DNA of 64,000 nucleotides from Bacteroidota bacterium (GTDB lineage Bacteria; Bacteroidota; Ignavibacteria; Kapaibacteriales; HRBIN21). The notes under the pieces are model-generated. The model searched no databases. It was given only the letters and a program-made list of their open reading frames with translations, and was not told the origin of the DNA. Below, piece after piece: positions 25,869 to 34,282 of the stretch. The position numbers were made by a program, and so were the translations under genes. The first letter of the stretch is position 1. Each line of letters opens with the position of its first letter. Where the stretch lies: assembly GCA_030550395.1 (NCBI GenBank), contig JAUQPL010000001.1, positions 131,795-195,794 on the forward strand. Direction: 5' to 3'.

Positions 25869-27224
25869 ATGCTCAAGACGCTAGAATATGCCACCGTGCA
25901 GAACGGTTATGCTGTCGTTCAGAACGGTCTGACATACCTATCTGGCTTCGGGAATGAGTTTGCAACGGAAGCTCTTCCGGGTGCTTTGCCCAAAGGACAA
26001 AACTCCCCCCAACGCTGTCCCTACGGTCTGTACAACGAGCAGATCAACGGTACCCCCTTTACGGCTCCCCGCTTGCTGAACCGCCGGACATGGTTATACC
26101 GAATTCGCCCCTCCGTTGTCCACCCTCCCTTCCGTCCTATCCACCATCCCACGTGGAAAAGCACGCCCTTCACTGAGGTTCCACCTCCACCCACCCAGCT
26201 GCGCTGGAGCCCTCTCCCGATCCCGGATACACCCACCGACTTCCTCGATGGCATCACCACATATGCCGGGAATGGGAACCTGAGTACCCAGACGGGATGT
26301 GCTATCCATCTTTACGCAGCTAACCGCTCTATGGAGAACCGGTACTTCTACAACGCTGACGGTGAACTCCTCATCGTCCCTCAACTGGGACGCCTTCGCA
26401 TCCATACGGAAATGGGCATCATGGAGGTTGCCCCCGGGGAGATCGCTGTCATTCAGCGGGGTATCAAGTTCCGTGTTGAACTCCCTGATGGACAAGCTCG
26501 CGGCTACATTTGTGAAAATTACGGGGCTCTCTTCCGCCTTCCCGACTTAGGTCCTATCGGTGCAAACGGATTGGCCAATCCTCGCTTCTTCCTTACCCCA
26601 GTAGCTGCCTATGAAGACAAGGAAGAAGAATGCGAGCTCATCGCTAAGTTCCAAGGGAATTTCTGGGCAACGACTTTAGATCATTCTCCACTGGACGTGG
26701 TAGCATGGGCTGGAAACTATGCCCCCTACAAGTATGACCTGCGCACGTTTATGTGCATCAACACGGTTTCCTTTGACCACTGCGATCCCTCCATCTACAC
26801 GGTTCTAACCTCGCCGTCGGAGATCCCGGGAACCGCAAACGTGGATTTCGTCATCTTCCCTGAGCGTTGGAGCGTTGCTGAACACACATTCCGTCCGCCA
26901 TGGTTCCACCGTAACTTCATGAGCGAGTTCATGGGGCTTATCTTTGGCAAATACGACGCGAAAGAAGAGGGATTCCTCCCCGGTGGCGCCAGCTTGCACA
27001 ATTCCATGTCCGGGCACGGTCCTGATACTGCAACATTTGAGAAAGCCATCTCTGCCGAACTCAAGCCAGAATACCTTGGCAATACCCTGGCTTTCATGTT
27101 TGAAACACGTTTCGTCTGTTGTCCTACTCGATGGGCGCTGGAAACACCTTTGCTCCAGAAAGACTACTACAAAGCCTGGGAGGGTCTACGTCGTCGGTTT
27201 GATCCGACAAACCCAAACGGATAG
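25869..27224 (+). CDS. hmgA: homogentisate 1,2-dioxygenase
   Basis: HmgA opens the ring of homogentisate with O2 in tyrosine and phenylalanine degradation, forming maleylacetoacetate. The 451-residue protein matches the family throughout: [19 protein letters not shown] near the start, [19 protein letters not shown], and the non-haem iron site [14 protein letters not shown] (His347, Glu353) with His383 in SGHGPD. A GTG at 25860 is in frame, but the ATG at 25869 is preferred. It stands alone, followed by an intrinsic terminator; the later pathway genes are not in the window. It indicates aerobic metabolism. Confidence 0.96.
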   Translation: MLKTLEYATVQNGYAVVQNGLTYLSGFGNEFATEALPGALPKGQNSPQRCPYGLYNEQINGTPFTAPRLLNRRTWLYRIRPSVVHPPFRPIHHPTWKSTPFTEVPPPPTQLRWSPLPIPDTPTDFLDGITTYAGNGNLSTQTGCAIHLYAANRSMENRYFYNADGELLIVPQLGRLRIHTEMGIMEVAPGEIAVIQRGIKFRVELPDGQARGYICENYGALFRLPDLGPIGANGLANPRFFLTPVAAYEDKEEECELIAKFQGNFWATTLDHSPLDVVAWAGNYAPYKYDLRTFMCINTVSFDHCDPSIYTVLTSPSEIPGTANVDFVIFPERWSVAEHTFRPPWFHRNFMSEFMGLIFGKYDAKEEGFLPGGASLHNSMSGHGPDTATFEKAISAELKPEYLGNTLAFMFETRFVCCPTRWALETPLLQKDYYKAWEGLRRRFDPTNPNG

Positions 27225-27251
27225 AAGGTAGAGCGTTCAGGCCGGATTTTA

Positions 27252-27278
27252 GGGCTCCCGTCGCAGGGGAGCCCTTTT
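27252..27278 (+). terminator. Rho-independent terminator after hmgA
   Basis: An 8-bp GC-rich stem (GGGCTCCC 27252-27259 paired with GGGAGCCC 27267-27274) with a 7-base loop is followed by TTTT. It lies 28 bases past the hmgA stop, in the gap with the convergent lipB. Confidence 0.85.
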
Positions 27279-27321
27279 CATTTGTACCTCCAGCATAGGC
27301 AACATCTCTTTCCGACGCCTC

Positions 27322-27951
27322 TCATAGAAAATGAGCGCGGAAAATCGTGATGCAACGTTTTTTGACCTCCTCCATGGGAACCTCTCTCTGAAGTTCCTGC
27401 GACATTGAAGTAACCCCCCTATCGGCAATTCCGCAGGGCACAATGTAGCTAAACTCCTCCAGCCGATTGTTTACGTTCAGGGCAAATCCATGCCAGCTCA
27501 CCCACCGGGTAAGATGGAGACCGATAGCACAAATTTTACGCTCCCCGGAAACCCACACCCCTGTCAGCCCAGGAATCCGATGTGCAGCAATGTCGAAATC
27601 CGCCAGGAGCTCAATGATACACTGCTCCAGCTCCCGTACAAACCAATGGACATCTTCTCGGTAGTCCGAAAGCCGGATAATAGGATACCCTACAAGCTGT
27701 CCAGGATTATGGAGCGTGACGTCGCCTCCCCGCTCTACCTCAAAGACGGGAATACCACGCTCATGGAGCTGCGGAAGCGGGAGCACAATATGGCGCCATG
27801 TTCCAGACCGTCCGATAGTAATGACCGTTGGATGTTCACACAGTACCAATGTGTTGGGAGCCTCCTTTCGCAAGACACGAGCAAGAAGCTGCTTTTGCCG
27901 ATTCCATGCCTCCTCGTATGGGATACAGCCCCAATCTTCCACTTGCAGCAT
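27322..27951 (-). CDS. lipB: octanoyltransferase (lipoyl(octanoyl) transferase)
   Basis: LipB moves octanoate from acyl-carrier protein to the lipoyl domains of 2-oxoacid dehydrogenases and the glycine cleavage H protein. The 209-residue protein has the family motifs GRSGTWRHI, the substrate-site RGGDVTLHNPGQLVGYPI, the acid/base lysine in GERKICAIGL, and the catalytic cysteine in IVPCGIADRGVTS. A GTG two codons upstream (27957) is possible, but the ATG at 27951 has an AGAG ribosome-binding site at the right distance. It begins 12 bases after dut. The ligase-side enzyme LipA is not seen. Confidence 0.94.
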   Translation of the reverse strand: MLQVEDWGCIPYEEAWNRQKQLLARVLRKEAPNTLVLCEHPTVITIGRSGTWRHIVLPLPQLHERGIPVFEVERGGDVTLHNPGQLVGYPIIRLSDYREDVHWFVRELEQCIIELLADFDIAAHRIPGLTGVWVSGERKICAIGLHLTRWVSWHGFALNVNNRLEEFSYIVPCGIADRGVTSMSQELQREVPMEEVKKRCITIFRAHFL

Positions 27952-27963
27952 GGACACTCTGCG

Positions 27964-28422
27964 TTAACGCATGTCGCTGATCCCTGTACTCCCAAATCCC
28001 GCTGTTCCCCGCTCGCTTGGCGGCAGCTCCTGTACAAGCTCCCACGTTACCCGCTCATAGCGAGTGACAACAAGCTGAGCAATCCGGTCCCCCCTCCGGA
28101 TCCAGAAACTCTGCTTGCCAAAGTTTGCCAGAATGATGCGGATTTCTCCGCGATAGTCACTGTCAATCGTTCCTGGAGCGTTCAGTGCGAAGACCCCGTA
28201 TTGCGCGGCCAATCCACTCCGGGAACGCACCTGACACTCATATCCTGGGGGCAAAGCAATAGCCAGGGATGTTGGCACAAGTACAATCCCGCCTGGAGGC
28301 AGTTCCATCGGCTCATGGACGGCAGCGTATACGTCCATTCCTGCAGAACCGCTCGTTGCATAGCTTGGTAATGGAAGGTCGGCAAATGCTGGATCCGTGC
28401 GCCGAACTGGTACCCGCAACAT
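27964..28422 (-). CDS. dut: deoxyuridine 5'-triphosphate nucleotidohydrolase (dUTPase)
   Basis: A 152-residue trimeric-type dUTPase that hydrolyses dUTP to dUMP and keeps uracil out of DNA. All five motifs are in order: SAGMDVYA, RSRSGLA, GTIDSDYRGEI, GDRIAQLVV, and the C-terminal glycine-rich RGTAGFGSTG. The length is normal. It starts 7 bases after the acyl-CoA dehydrogenase gene stop and precedes lipB closely, so the three form a small operon of unrelated metabolic genes. Confidence 0.95.
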   Translation of the reverse strand: MLRVPVRRTDPAFADLPLPSYATSGSAGMDVYAAVHEPMELPPGGIVLVPTSLAIALPPGYECQVRSRSGLAAQYGVFALNAPGTIDSDYRGEIRIILANFGKQSFWIRRGDRIAQLVVTRYERVTWELVQELPPSERGTAGFGSTGISDMR

Positions 28423-28429
28423 TGCCGCC

Positions 28430-29608
28430 TCAATTTGTCACCGGCTGAGGTGATGCATAACCGACTTCCCGCAGTAGCTCACGAGCAATAATGATGTGCT
28501 GAATCTCTGAGGTTCCCTCGTAAATCTCGGTAATCTTGGCATCGCGCAGGTAGCGCTCTACCTTGTACTCGCGCACATACCCATAGCCACCGTGGATTTG
28601 GATTGCCTCCAGTGCCAGTTGTACAGCCGTCTGGGAAGCAAAGAGTTTTGCATGCGATGCCGCCTTGATATACCGCTCTCCCCGATCACGGAGCCATGCA
28701 GCCTTGAGGAGCAGCAGCCGTGCAGCTTCCAACCTGACAGACATATCGGCCAGCTTCATTTGGATAGCTTGATGCTCACAGATAGGCTTACCAAACGTTT
28801 TGCGTTGCTGTGAATAAGCCAAGGCAGCTTCAAAAGCCGCCTCAGCGATACCAACTGCTTGGGCAGCTATTCCAATGCGCCCTCCATTCAAAGTGTTCAT
28901 CGCAATCCGAAAGCCCTCGCCAATATCCCCGAGGACATTACTGTCAGGAACAAACACATTGGTCAAGCCGATAGAGCACGTATCACTGGAGCGAATGCCG
29001 AGTTTATCTTCTTTCTTCCCCGGAACAAATCCCTCCGTTCCCCGTTCAATTAAAAAGGCTGTAATTCCCCGATGCCCCTTCGTACGATCTGTTTGGGCAA
29101 AAACCACGTACAGATCTGCCGTCGTACCGTTGGTAATCCAGTTCTTCGTGCCATTGAGAATCCATCCCCCATCTCCCCGTACCGCCAGCGTGCTTTGTCG
29201 AGTCGCATCTGACCCCGCTTCAGGCTCGCTAAGGCAGAAAGCACCGAGTTTACGTCCCGTAGCTAAATCCCGCAGGTAACGCTCTTTCTGTTCAGTTGTA
29301 CCGTACGTCTCCAGAGGCCAGCAAACCAAAGAGTTGTTGACCGACATAATGACCCCCACACTGGCGTCTGCTTTGGAAACCTCTACCAAAGCCAGAACGT
29401 AGCTTATGGTGTCCAGCCCACTCCCACCCCACTCCGGAGCCACCATCATCCCCATAAATCCAAGTTCCCCAAGCTTGCGAACAATCTCATGGGGAAATTC
29501 CCCTGTTTTGTCTCGCTCTATTGCTGTCGGCTCAATTTCAGACTGGGCAAAGTCGCGCGCTGTCTGCTGAATGAGCCGTTGCTCCTCACTTAACTCCAAG
29601 CTGAACAT
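28430..29608 (-). CDS. acyl-CoA dehydrogenase (short/branched-chain type)
   Basis: A 392-residue FAD enzyme for the alpha-beta oxidation of acyl-CoA in fatty-acid or amino-acid breakdown. It contains the FAD motifs CLSEPEAGSDA (about residue 125) and RKTFGKPI, the NWITNGTTADLYVV stretch, and near the C-terminus IQIHGGYGYVREYKVERYLRDA followed by YEGTSEIQ, in which Glu364 is the expected catalytic base. That position matches short-chain and branched-chain enzymes. The electron-transfer flavoprotein is not in the window. A TAATTTG element, using the stop codon of the upstream asparagine synthetase gene, lies 36 bases before the ATG. Confidence 0.93.
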   Translation of the reverse strand: MFSLELSEEQRLIQQTARDFAQSEIEPTAIERDKTGEFPHEIVRKLGELGFMGMMVAPEWGGSGLDTISYVLALVEVSKADASVGVIMSVNNSLVCWPLETYGTTEQKERYLRDLATGRKLGAFCLSEPEAGSDATRQSTLAVRGDGGWILNGTKNWITNGTTADLYVVFAQTDRTKGHRGITAFLIERGTEGFVPGKKEDKLGIRSSDTCSIGLTNVFVPDSNVLGDIGEGFRIAMNTLNGGRIGIAAQAVGIAEAAFEAALAYSQQRKTFGKPICEHQAIQMKLADMSVRLEAARLLLLKAAWLRDRGERYIKAASHAKLFASQTAVQLALEAIQIHGGYGYVREYKVERYLRDAKITEIYEGTSEIQHIIIARELLREVGYASPQPVTN

Positions 29609-29644
29609 CCCTAACTCCGCAAGAGACCAACCTCTTTACAGTGC

Positions 29645-29651
29645 CAAATTA
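29645..29651 (-). promoter_or_regulatory. TAATTTG promoter-like element before the acyl-CoA dehydrogenase gene
   Basis: TAATTTG, a one-base-shorter form of TAnnTTTG, overlaps the TAA stop of the upstream gene and lies 36 bases before the ATG at 29608. Confidence 0.3.
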
Positions 29652-31616
29652 CGAAATCTCAACTCGGAGAACTTCCTCCGCAACCCCATCATGGAGGGTC
29701 CGATCCAGCCATAAAGCGAGCCACTCCGCTATTACCAGACATCCCCACAGCAAATGAGCATGGTTAGCTTGCCCACGACGATGTTCTTCAAGAAGACGCA
29801 GCACCTCGCTTGCGTTGAGATACTCCGCATGCGGCCCCTTCTGTTCAGTATACCACCATCGGAGACGCTCTCCCAACTCCCCCGCCATCCAAGAAATCAG
29901 AGGGGTTGCAAAAGGTGCCTTCGGGCGATAGATAACCGTGCGCGGCAGATATGCCTCCGCAGCCCGCTTGAGAAGATACTTCTGTCGCAACCCACCGATC
30001 CGGTAACGATCCGGAAGATGGAAAGCAAACTCGACAAGTTCTACATCCAACAGAGGGGGACGTGTCTCTACCGCTACGGCCATAGCGGCTTTATCGGAGT
30101 AAAGAAGGTTCAGCCCCGTCAGGAAGAGCTTGGTATCCAAATATGTCAATTGCGTAACTGGTGAAGCCCCACGCACTCGTTCAGCAAGTTCATGGTAACG
30201 GCGGATAGGGTACAACTCTTCGTAAGAAGGCAACGGTCGACGCCATAGTCGGCGCAACTGCTCCGGTGGACAATAGGCAAAACCATAAATGAAGGCCTCC
30301 AATGGAGACAACCGAAGCGGTACCAGCATCCTCCTAATCCACCGCAATGGACGGATACGAGAACGAATCCATCCTGAAGGGAATGCCCCTAATAGTGGCT
30401 CCACCACTCTTGTTCGGAACCAGCGAGGCAAGCGATGGTAGTGGTAGAGCATCAGTGTTGCCAATTGCTTCCGATAGCCAGCAAAGACTTCATCCCCTCC
30501 CATGCCGCTTAGCAGCACCGTAGTCCCATGCTGCTTAGCATGACGAGCAATCAAATAGGTGTTAATTGCTGCTCCGTCAGCAAGTGGATCATCTAAATGC
30601 CATAGAACCTTCGGCAGCAAACGATTGATGTTCGGGCGAATGCGGATTTGCCGATGGTTTGTCCGTACCTGTTCAGCAACAAGGCGGGCATAGGCCGGAT
30701 CATTCGGCTGTACCTCTATACGCCGATCCTCCGGCGTAAAAGCAATCGTATAGGTAGCGATCTCCGCCTCTGGCGCTGCTCGACGCATAAGCGCCACAAC
30801 AAGTGAAGAATCAACCCCACCTGAGAGAAAGGCCCCCACAGGAACATCCGCAATCATCTGCCGTGCAACCGCTCGCTCCAAGAGTTCCCGCAAGTGGGCA
30901 ACATACTCCTCTTCCCGCCGATACCGTAAGCATTCCTCCGGTGCTGGATGCGGAACATCCCAGTATTGCCGGATTTGGAATTCCTCCCCCCGCACGTACG
31001 CATAATGTCCGGCTGGGAGCTTGAAGATCCCTTTGAATCCCGTCTTCGGCTCAGGAACCCAAAGGAAGATAAGTGTGCTCAGGAGCGCATCTTCATCCGG
31101 TTCCGCAGAAACCTCCGGGAGAACGAGAAGAGCCTTTGCCTCCGAAGCAAAGGCAAACAGCCCCTCTTTCCATACGTAATACAGCGGCTTAATCCCCAAC
31201 TGGTCACGGGCTAAGAAAAGCTCTCTTCGCTCCACATCGTAGATAGCAAAAGCGAACATTCCCAGAAAGCGCGATAAGCATCCTGCTCCCCATTCATCGT
31301 AAGCAGCTAAGACAACCTCCGTATCCGTCTGTGAGCGGAAGCGATAGCCCAGCGCTTCCAATTCAAAACGCAGCTGACGGAAATTATAAATTTCGCCATT
31401 GTAGGTAATCCACCGCGTTCCGCTATGATTCACCATTGGCTGGTGTCCTGCCGAGGTCAAATCCAAAATAGCTAAACGACGGTGTGCTAACCCTACCCGA
31501 TGTTCAGGAAACCACTGGATCCCCCAATCATCAGGCCCCCGATGTGCCAAACGCCTTAGCATATGCTCCAGAATTTGGGGGGATCCGCCACCAACAATGC
31601 CGGCAATACCGCACAT
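29649..31616 (-). CDS. asnB: asparagine synthetase (glutamine-hydrolysing), polysaccharide-cluster type
   Basis: A 655-residue amidotransferase. Cys2 (MCGIAGIVGG) is the glutaminase nucleophile; LAHRGPDDWG and HRRLAILDL follow; the synthetase domain has the PP-loop SGGVDSSLVV at about residue 265 and SGMGGDEVFAGY. In most bacteria AsnB makes asparagine, but copies inside polysaccharide clusters are thought to amidate sugar carboxylates. This copy is the last gene of a glycan cluster, 3 bases after the polymerase gene, so the second role is plausible; UDP-glucuronate made by ugd would be a suitable acid sugar. This is inference. Confidence 0.9.
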   Translation of the reverse strand: MCGIAGIVGGGSPQILEHMLRRLAHRGPDDWGIQWFPEHRVGLAHRRLAILDLTSAGHQPMVNHSGTRWITYNGEIYNFRQLRFELEALGYRFRSQTDTEVVLAAYDEWGAGCLSRFLGMFAFAIYDVERRELFLARDQLGIKPLYYVWKEGLFAFASEAKALLVLPEVSAEPDEDALLSTLIFLWVPEPKTGFKGIFKLPAGHYAYVRGEEFQIRQYWDVPHPAPEECLRYRREEEYVAHLRELLERAVARQMIADVPVGAFLSGGVDSSLVVALMRRAAPEAEIATYTIAFTPEDRRIEVQPNDPAYARLVAEQVRTNHRQIRIRPNINRLLPKVLWHLDDPLADGAAINTYLIARHAKQHGTTVLLSGMGGDEVFAGYRKQLATLMLYHYHRLPRWFRTRVVEPLLGAFPSGWIRSRIRPLRWIRRMLVPLRLSPLEAFIYGFAYCPPEQLRRLWRRPLPSYEELYPIRRYHELAERVRGASPVTQLTYLDTKLFLTGLNLLYSDKAAMAVAVETRPPLLDVELVEFAFHLPDRYRIGGLRQKYLLKRAAEAYLPRTVIYRPKAPFATPLISWMAGELGERLRWWYTEQKGPHAEYLNASEVLRLLEEHRRGQANHAHLLWGCLVIAEWLALWLDRTLHDGVAEEVLRVEIS

Positions 31617-31619
31617 CTT

Positions 31620-33098
31620 CTACACTGGCTCACCTACCTCTTCTATCTCCTCTCCCTCCAATCCCTCTGCTTCCCTCATGGCACTCCCCACAGCAGCCTT
31701 AGCAGACCAGAAAAGGAGCCACAGGGGGAACACTACCCGAGAGACTTCCCACCAATTGTCAATGAACCCCAGCCCTATCAGATAAACGCTGCCAATGAGC
31801 CCCCCCATCGCTAACGGCAGCGCTGTAGGAGCATAGACCCGCGATAACCGAACCAATTGAAAGGAACGCCGCGCCATGTATCCATAGAGCCCGAAGGCAG
31901 CTATAGCCCCCAAGATGCCTATCTCTGCAACCGATGCCAAGTAACTGGAGTAAGGATTGGCAAAGATATAAGACCCAAAGGCAATTTCCCGCGAAAGCGT
32001 CCCCAAGTATTGCCGACTGATCTCTGTCGTCCATGGTCTTGTGCTCCCAAAAAGCTGTTGGACCACACCTCCTACCCCCTTTCCTTTTTGTTCTGCCGAG
32101 CCTAGCTCTACGCTGAACGTGTAATATGCCCTGCTGATGTAATTACCCGGACCAACCCCAACGAAAAAAGCCCAGGGATTATCCCACAACATCCGTGCCG
32201 TCGCTGGGAAGGCCTGAAACTTTGCATAATGAAGGTAGTCTGTTGGATTCATCAGCAGAAGCAGCAAATCCCCATATCCTAAGTCTCCCCGGGCAGCACG
32301 GGAGGTCACATCGGTAAATCGTTGCTGCGAACGCCCCGCGATCTCCTCCAACGCCTTGTCAATTAGTACTACGCTAATGAAAAGCGCAATGCTACTCAAT
32401 ATAAATCCCCGCATGATACGGCGCCCATAGAGTGCTACCAATGCTACACCATACGCCAGCAAAAAGAATGGGAATCCTGCCCGGAACTGCAGGAGATAGT
32501 AGAGCACAAAAAGAGCCCCTTGAACAACAGCAACGACAATTCGAGGTAGGGAGCGTTGCTCACCGAATCCCAAAAACAGCCCTGCCGCCACAGCGAGAAA
32601 GAAAGAAAATTGATAAGCATTGTTACCGAAAGTTCCCGAAAGCTTATCAGGGTCAGCATAAGCAAGAAACAACGGGAAGTCCCACACAAGAACAACTCCA
32701 AGGTTTAGCAATAACAACACAACGAGCATTTTCCAGACAGCATTAGCAAATGCTTGAGGCTGCGTCACCCACCGACTCAGCGCAAGAAACAGGAGGGGTC
32801 CCCCTGCAAATCCCATCGTGAAAAGCAACACTGCTGGGAGGAAAACTTGATCTGCATTCGCTAAGGTAGAGACTGCAATTGCAAGTAATAAAAGAAAAGC
32901 AAACCGGGCAATCCAACGGTCTTCTTCATCCGCCTCCGCTCCCAGCGCGGGGCGAAACAAGAACCCTAGGACAATAATAACGACGGCAACAGGCATATCC
33001 AGTACGTCCACCCACTTAGGCAAGAGGCGGAGCTTTTCTGTTAGGAAGCGGCTTACGAGAAAGAATCCGATACCGAATAGCACTACTCGTTCAATCAT
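31620..33098 (-). CDS. O-antigen polymerase/ligase-like membrane protein
   Basis: A 492-residue integral membrane protein with about 11 hydrophobic segments and a long periplasmic-looking loop between about residues 270 and 360, the topology of the Wzy/WaaL (O-antigen ligase) family. It ends in a short acidic tail. These enzymes polymerise lipid-linked repeat units or join them to lipid A. The family is recognised by topology rather than motif, so polymerase or ligase cannot be separated. The gene overlaps the glycosyltransferase gene before it by 4 bases and is 3 bases from asnB, so it is tightly coupled in the glycan operon. Confidence 0.75.
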   Translation of the reverse strand: MIERVVLFGIGFFLVSRFLTEKLRLLPKWVDVLDMPVAVVIIVLGFLFRPALGAEADEEDRWIARFAFLLLLAIAVSTLANADQVFLPAVLLFTMGFAGGPLLFLALSRWVTQPQAFANAVWKMLVVLLLLNLGVVLVWDFPLFLAYADPDKLSGTFGNNAYQFSFFLAVAAGLFLGFGEQRSLPRIVVAVVQGALFVLYYLLQFRAGFPFFLLAYGVALVALYGRRIMRGFILSSIALFISVVLIDKALEEIAGRSQQRFTDVTSRAARGDLGYGDLLLLLMNPTDYLHYAKFQAFPATARMLWDNPWAFFVGVGPGNYISRAYYTFSVELGSAEQKGKGVGGVVQQLFGSTRPWTTEISRQYLGTLSREIAFGSYIFANPYSSYLASVAEIGILGAIAAFGLYGYMARRSFQLVRLSRVYAPTALPLAMGGLIGSVYLIGLGFIDNWWEVSRVVFPLWLLFWSAKAAVGSAMREAEGLEGEEIEEVGEPV

Positions 33099-34282
33099 CT
33101 TCTCGTAGCAGCTTCATAGACTACCGCCTGCACTTCACTTTCTAACCAGGGAAGAATTCGGTCAACTGTATAATTGTCTGCCACATACTGCTGATTTCGC
33201 TCCCCCACTTCCCTCAACCACTCTGGGTGTTGAAGACACTCACGCAAAACTTTGACAAGACATCCCTCATCACCTACAGGAACAAGCCTGCCGTGAACCC
33301 CATCAACAATAACCTCCCCCAGAGCCCCAACACGAGTAACAACAACCGGTAATCCCACTGCCATCGCTTCCAAAACAGCCATGGAAAACCCCTCACTGTA
33401 TGAGGGTAGCACGAATACGTCCGCTTCCGCCATATACTTGTGAACACCTGCCGGAGAGACGATTCCTAAAAGGCGTACATTGTGCCTACAAGCTTCCCGT
33501 AGGAACTGGTCAATCTCCGCCTCAATCTCCACAGAGTGTTCATCGTAATATCGCTGCCACTCCGCGGGAAGAAAACTCCGAGCAACTTGTGGATGAGAAA
33601 TCCGGGTTCCAATCACCCACAATTCTACAGGGAACTCCATACAAAGCTGTTGATATGCTCGTGCCAATTCCCGGAAACCCTTAGCAAAGGCAATATGTCC
33701 AACGAAGAGAAGCCGATATGGCATCTGCTCTGCTACTTTCCGCCGCCGTTCTGGAATCTCCGCCAGAGAAATCCCGTTCGGGAGTACACGAAGCCGCCCC
33801 CACGGAACCAAATGAGCAAACTGCCATTGCAATCCCTTACTCTGGACGAAAACTCGCTGCACGAGCCCCAATATCTTCTCAATAAACCACTGACGCCACC
33901 GTGATTGACATTGATAAAAGCTCTGAAAATTTCCCCCGCGGTACTGTATCAGCACTTGACTCCCCGCTATTCGAGCACTAACTATCATCACGCTGTCCCG
34001 TAGGAATCCCACCCAACTAGAAGAAAGGAGGAGAAAAACAGCCCTCGGGCGCCAGCGCCAAAGAGCCCACCAATACTGCCACCATACCCGAATAAACGCC
34101 CATATCCCTCGCCAGTCCAAACGTCCTTTCTCAGCATTACTTCGCCGTATCGTTGTTCGGACATGTATGAGTCGGACTTGCTCTGACTTCCAGTTCCGAA
34201 TCAAAAGCTCCATCCCTATCTCCGGTCCCGCATACGGTGGCGGCGTCGGCACAGCAGCTAAGAGCCGAATTACTTTATCCAT
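33095..34282 (-). CDS. glycosyltransferase family 4 (GT-B fold)
   Basis: A 395-residue cytosolic or membrane-associated transferase. The N-terminus has the GT4-type opening AAVPTPPPYAGPEIGMELL; the C-terminal half has VLPSYSEGFSMAVLEAMAVGLPVVVTRVGALGEV, the nucleotide-sugar-binding EX7E motif region of GT4 enzymes. It should add one sugar to a lipid-linked glycan; donor and acceptor are unknown. The open frame begins at 34339, but the ATG at 34282 gives the usual N-terminus and reduces overlap with the upstream gene to 13 bases. Confidence 0.88.
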   Translation of the reverse strand: MDKVIRLLAAVPTPPPYAGPEIGMELLIRNWKSEQVRLIHVRTTIRRSNAEKGRLDWRGIWAFIRVWWQYWWALWRWRPRAVFLLLSSSWVGFLRDSVMIVSARIAGSQVLIQYRGGNFQSFYQCQSRWRQWFIEKILGLVQRVFVQSKGLQWQFAHLVPWGRLRVLPNGISLAEIPERRRKVAEQMPYRLLFVGHIAFAKGFRELARAYQQLCMEFPVELWVIGTRISHPQVARSFLPAEWQRYYDEHSVEIEAEIDQFLREACRHNVRLLGIVSPAGVHKYMAEADVFVLPSYSEGFSMAVLEAMAVGLPVVVTRVGALGEVIVDGVHGRLVPVGDEGCLVKVLRECLQHPEWLREVGERNQQYVADNYTVDRILPWLESEVQAVVYEAATRR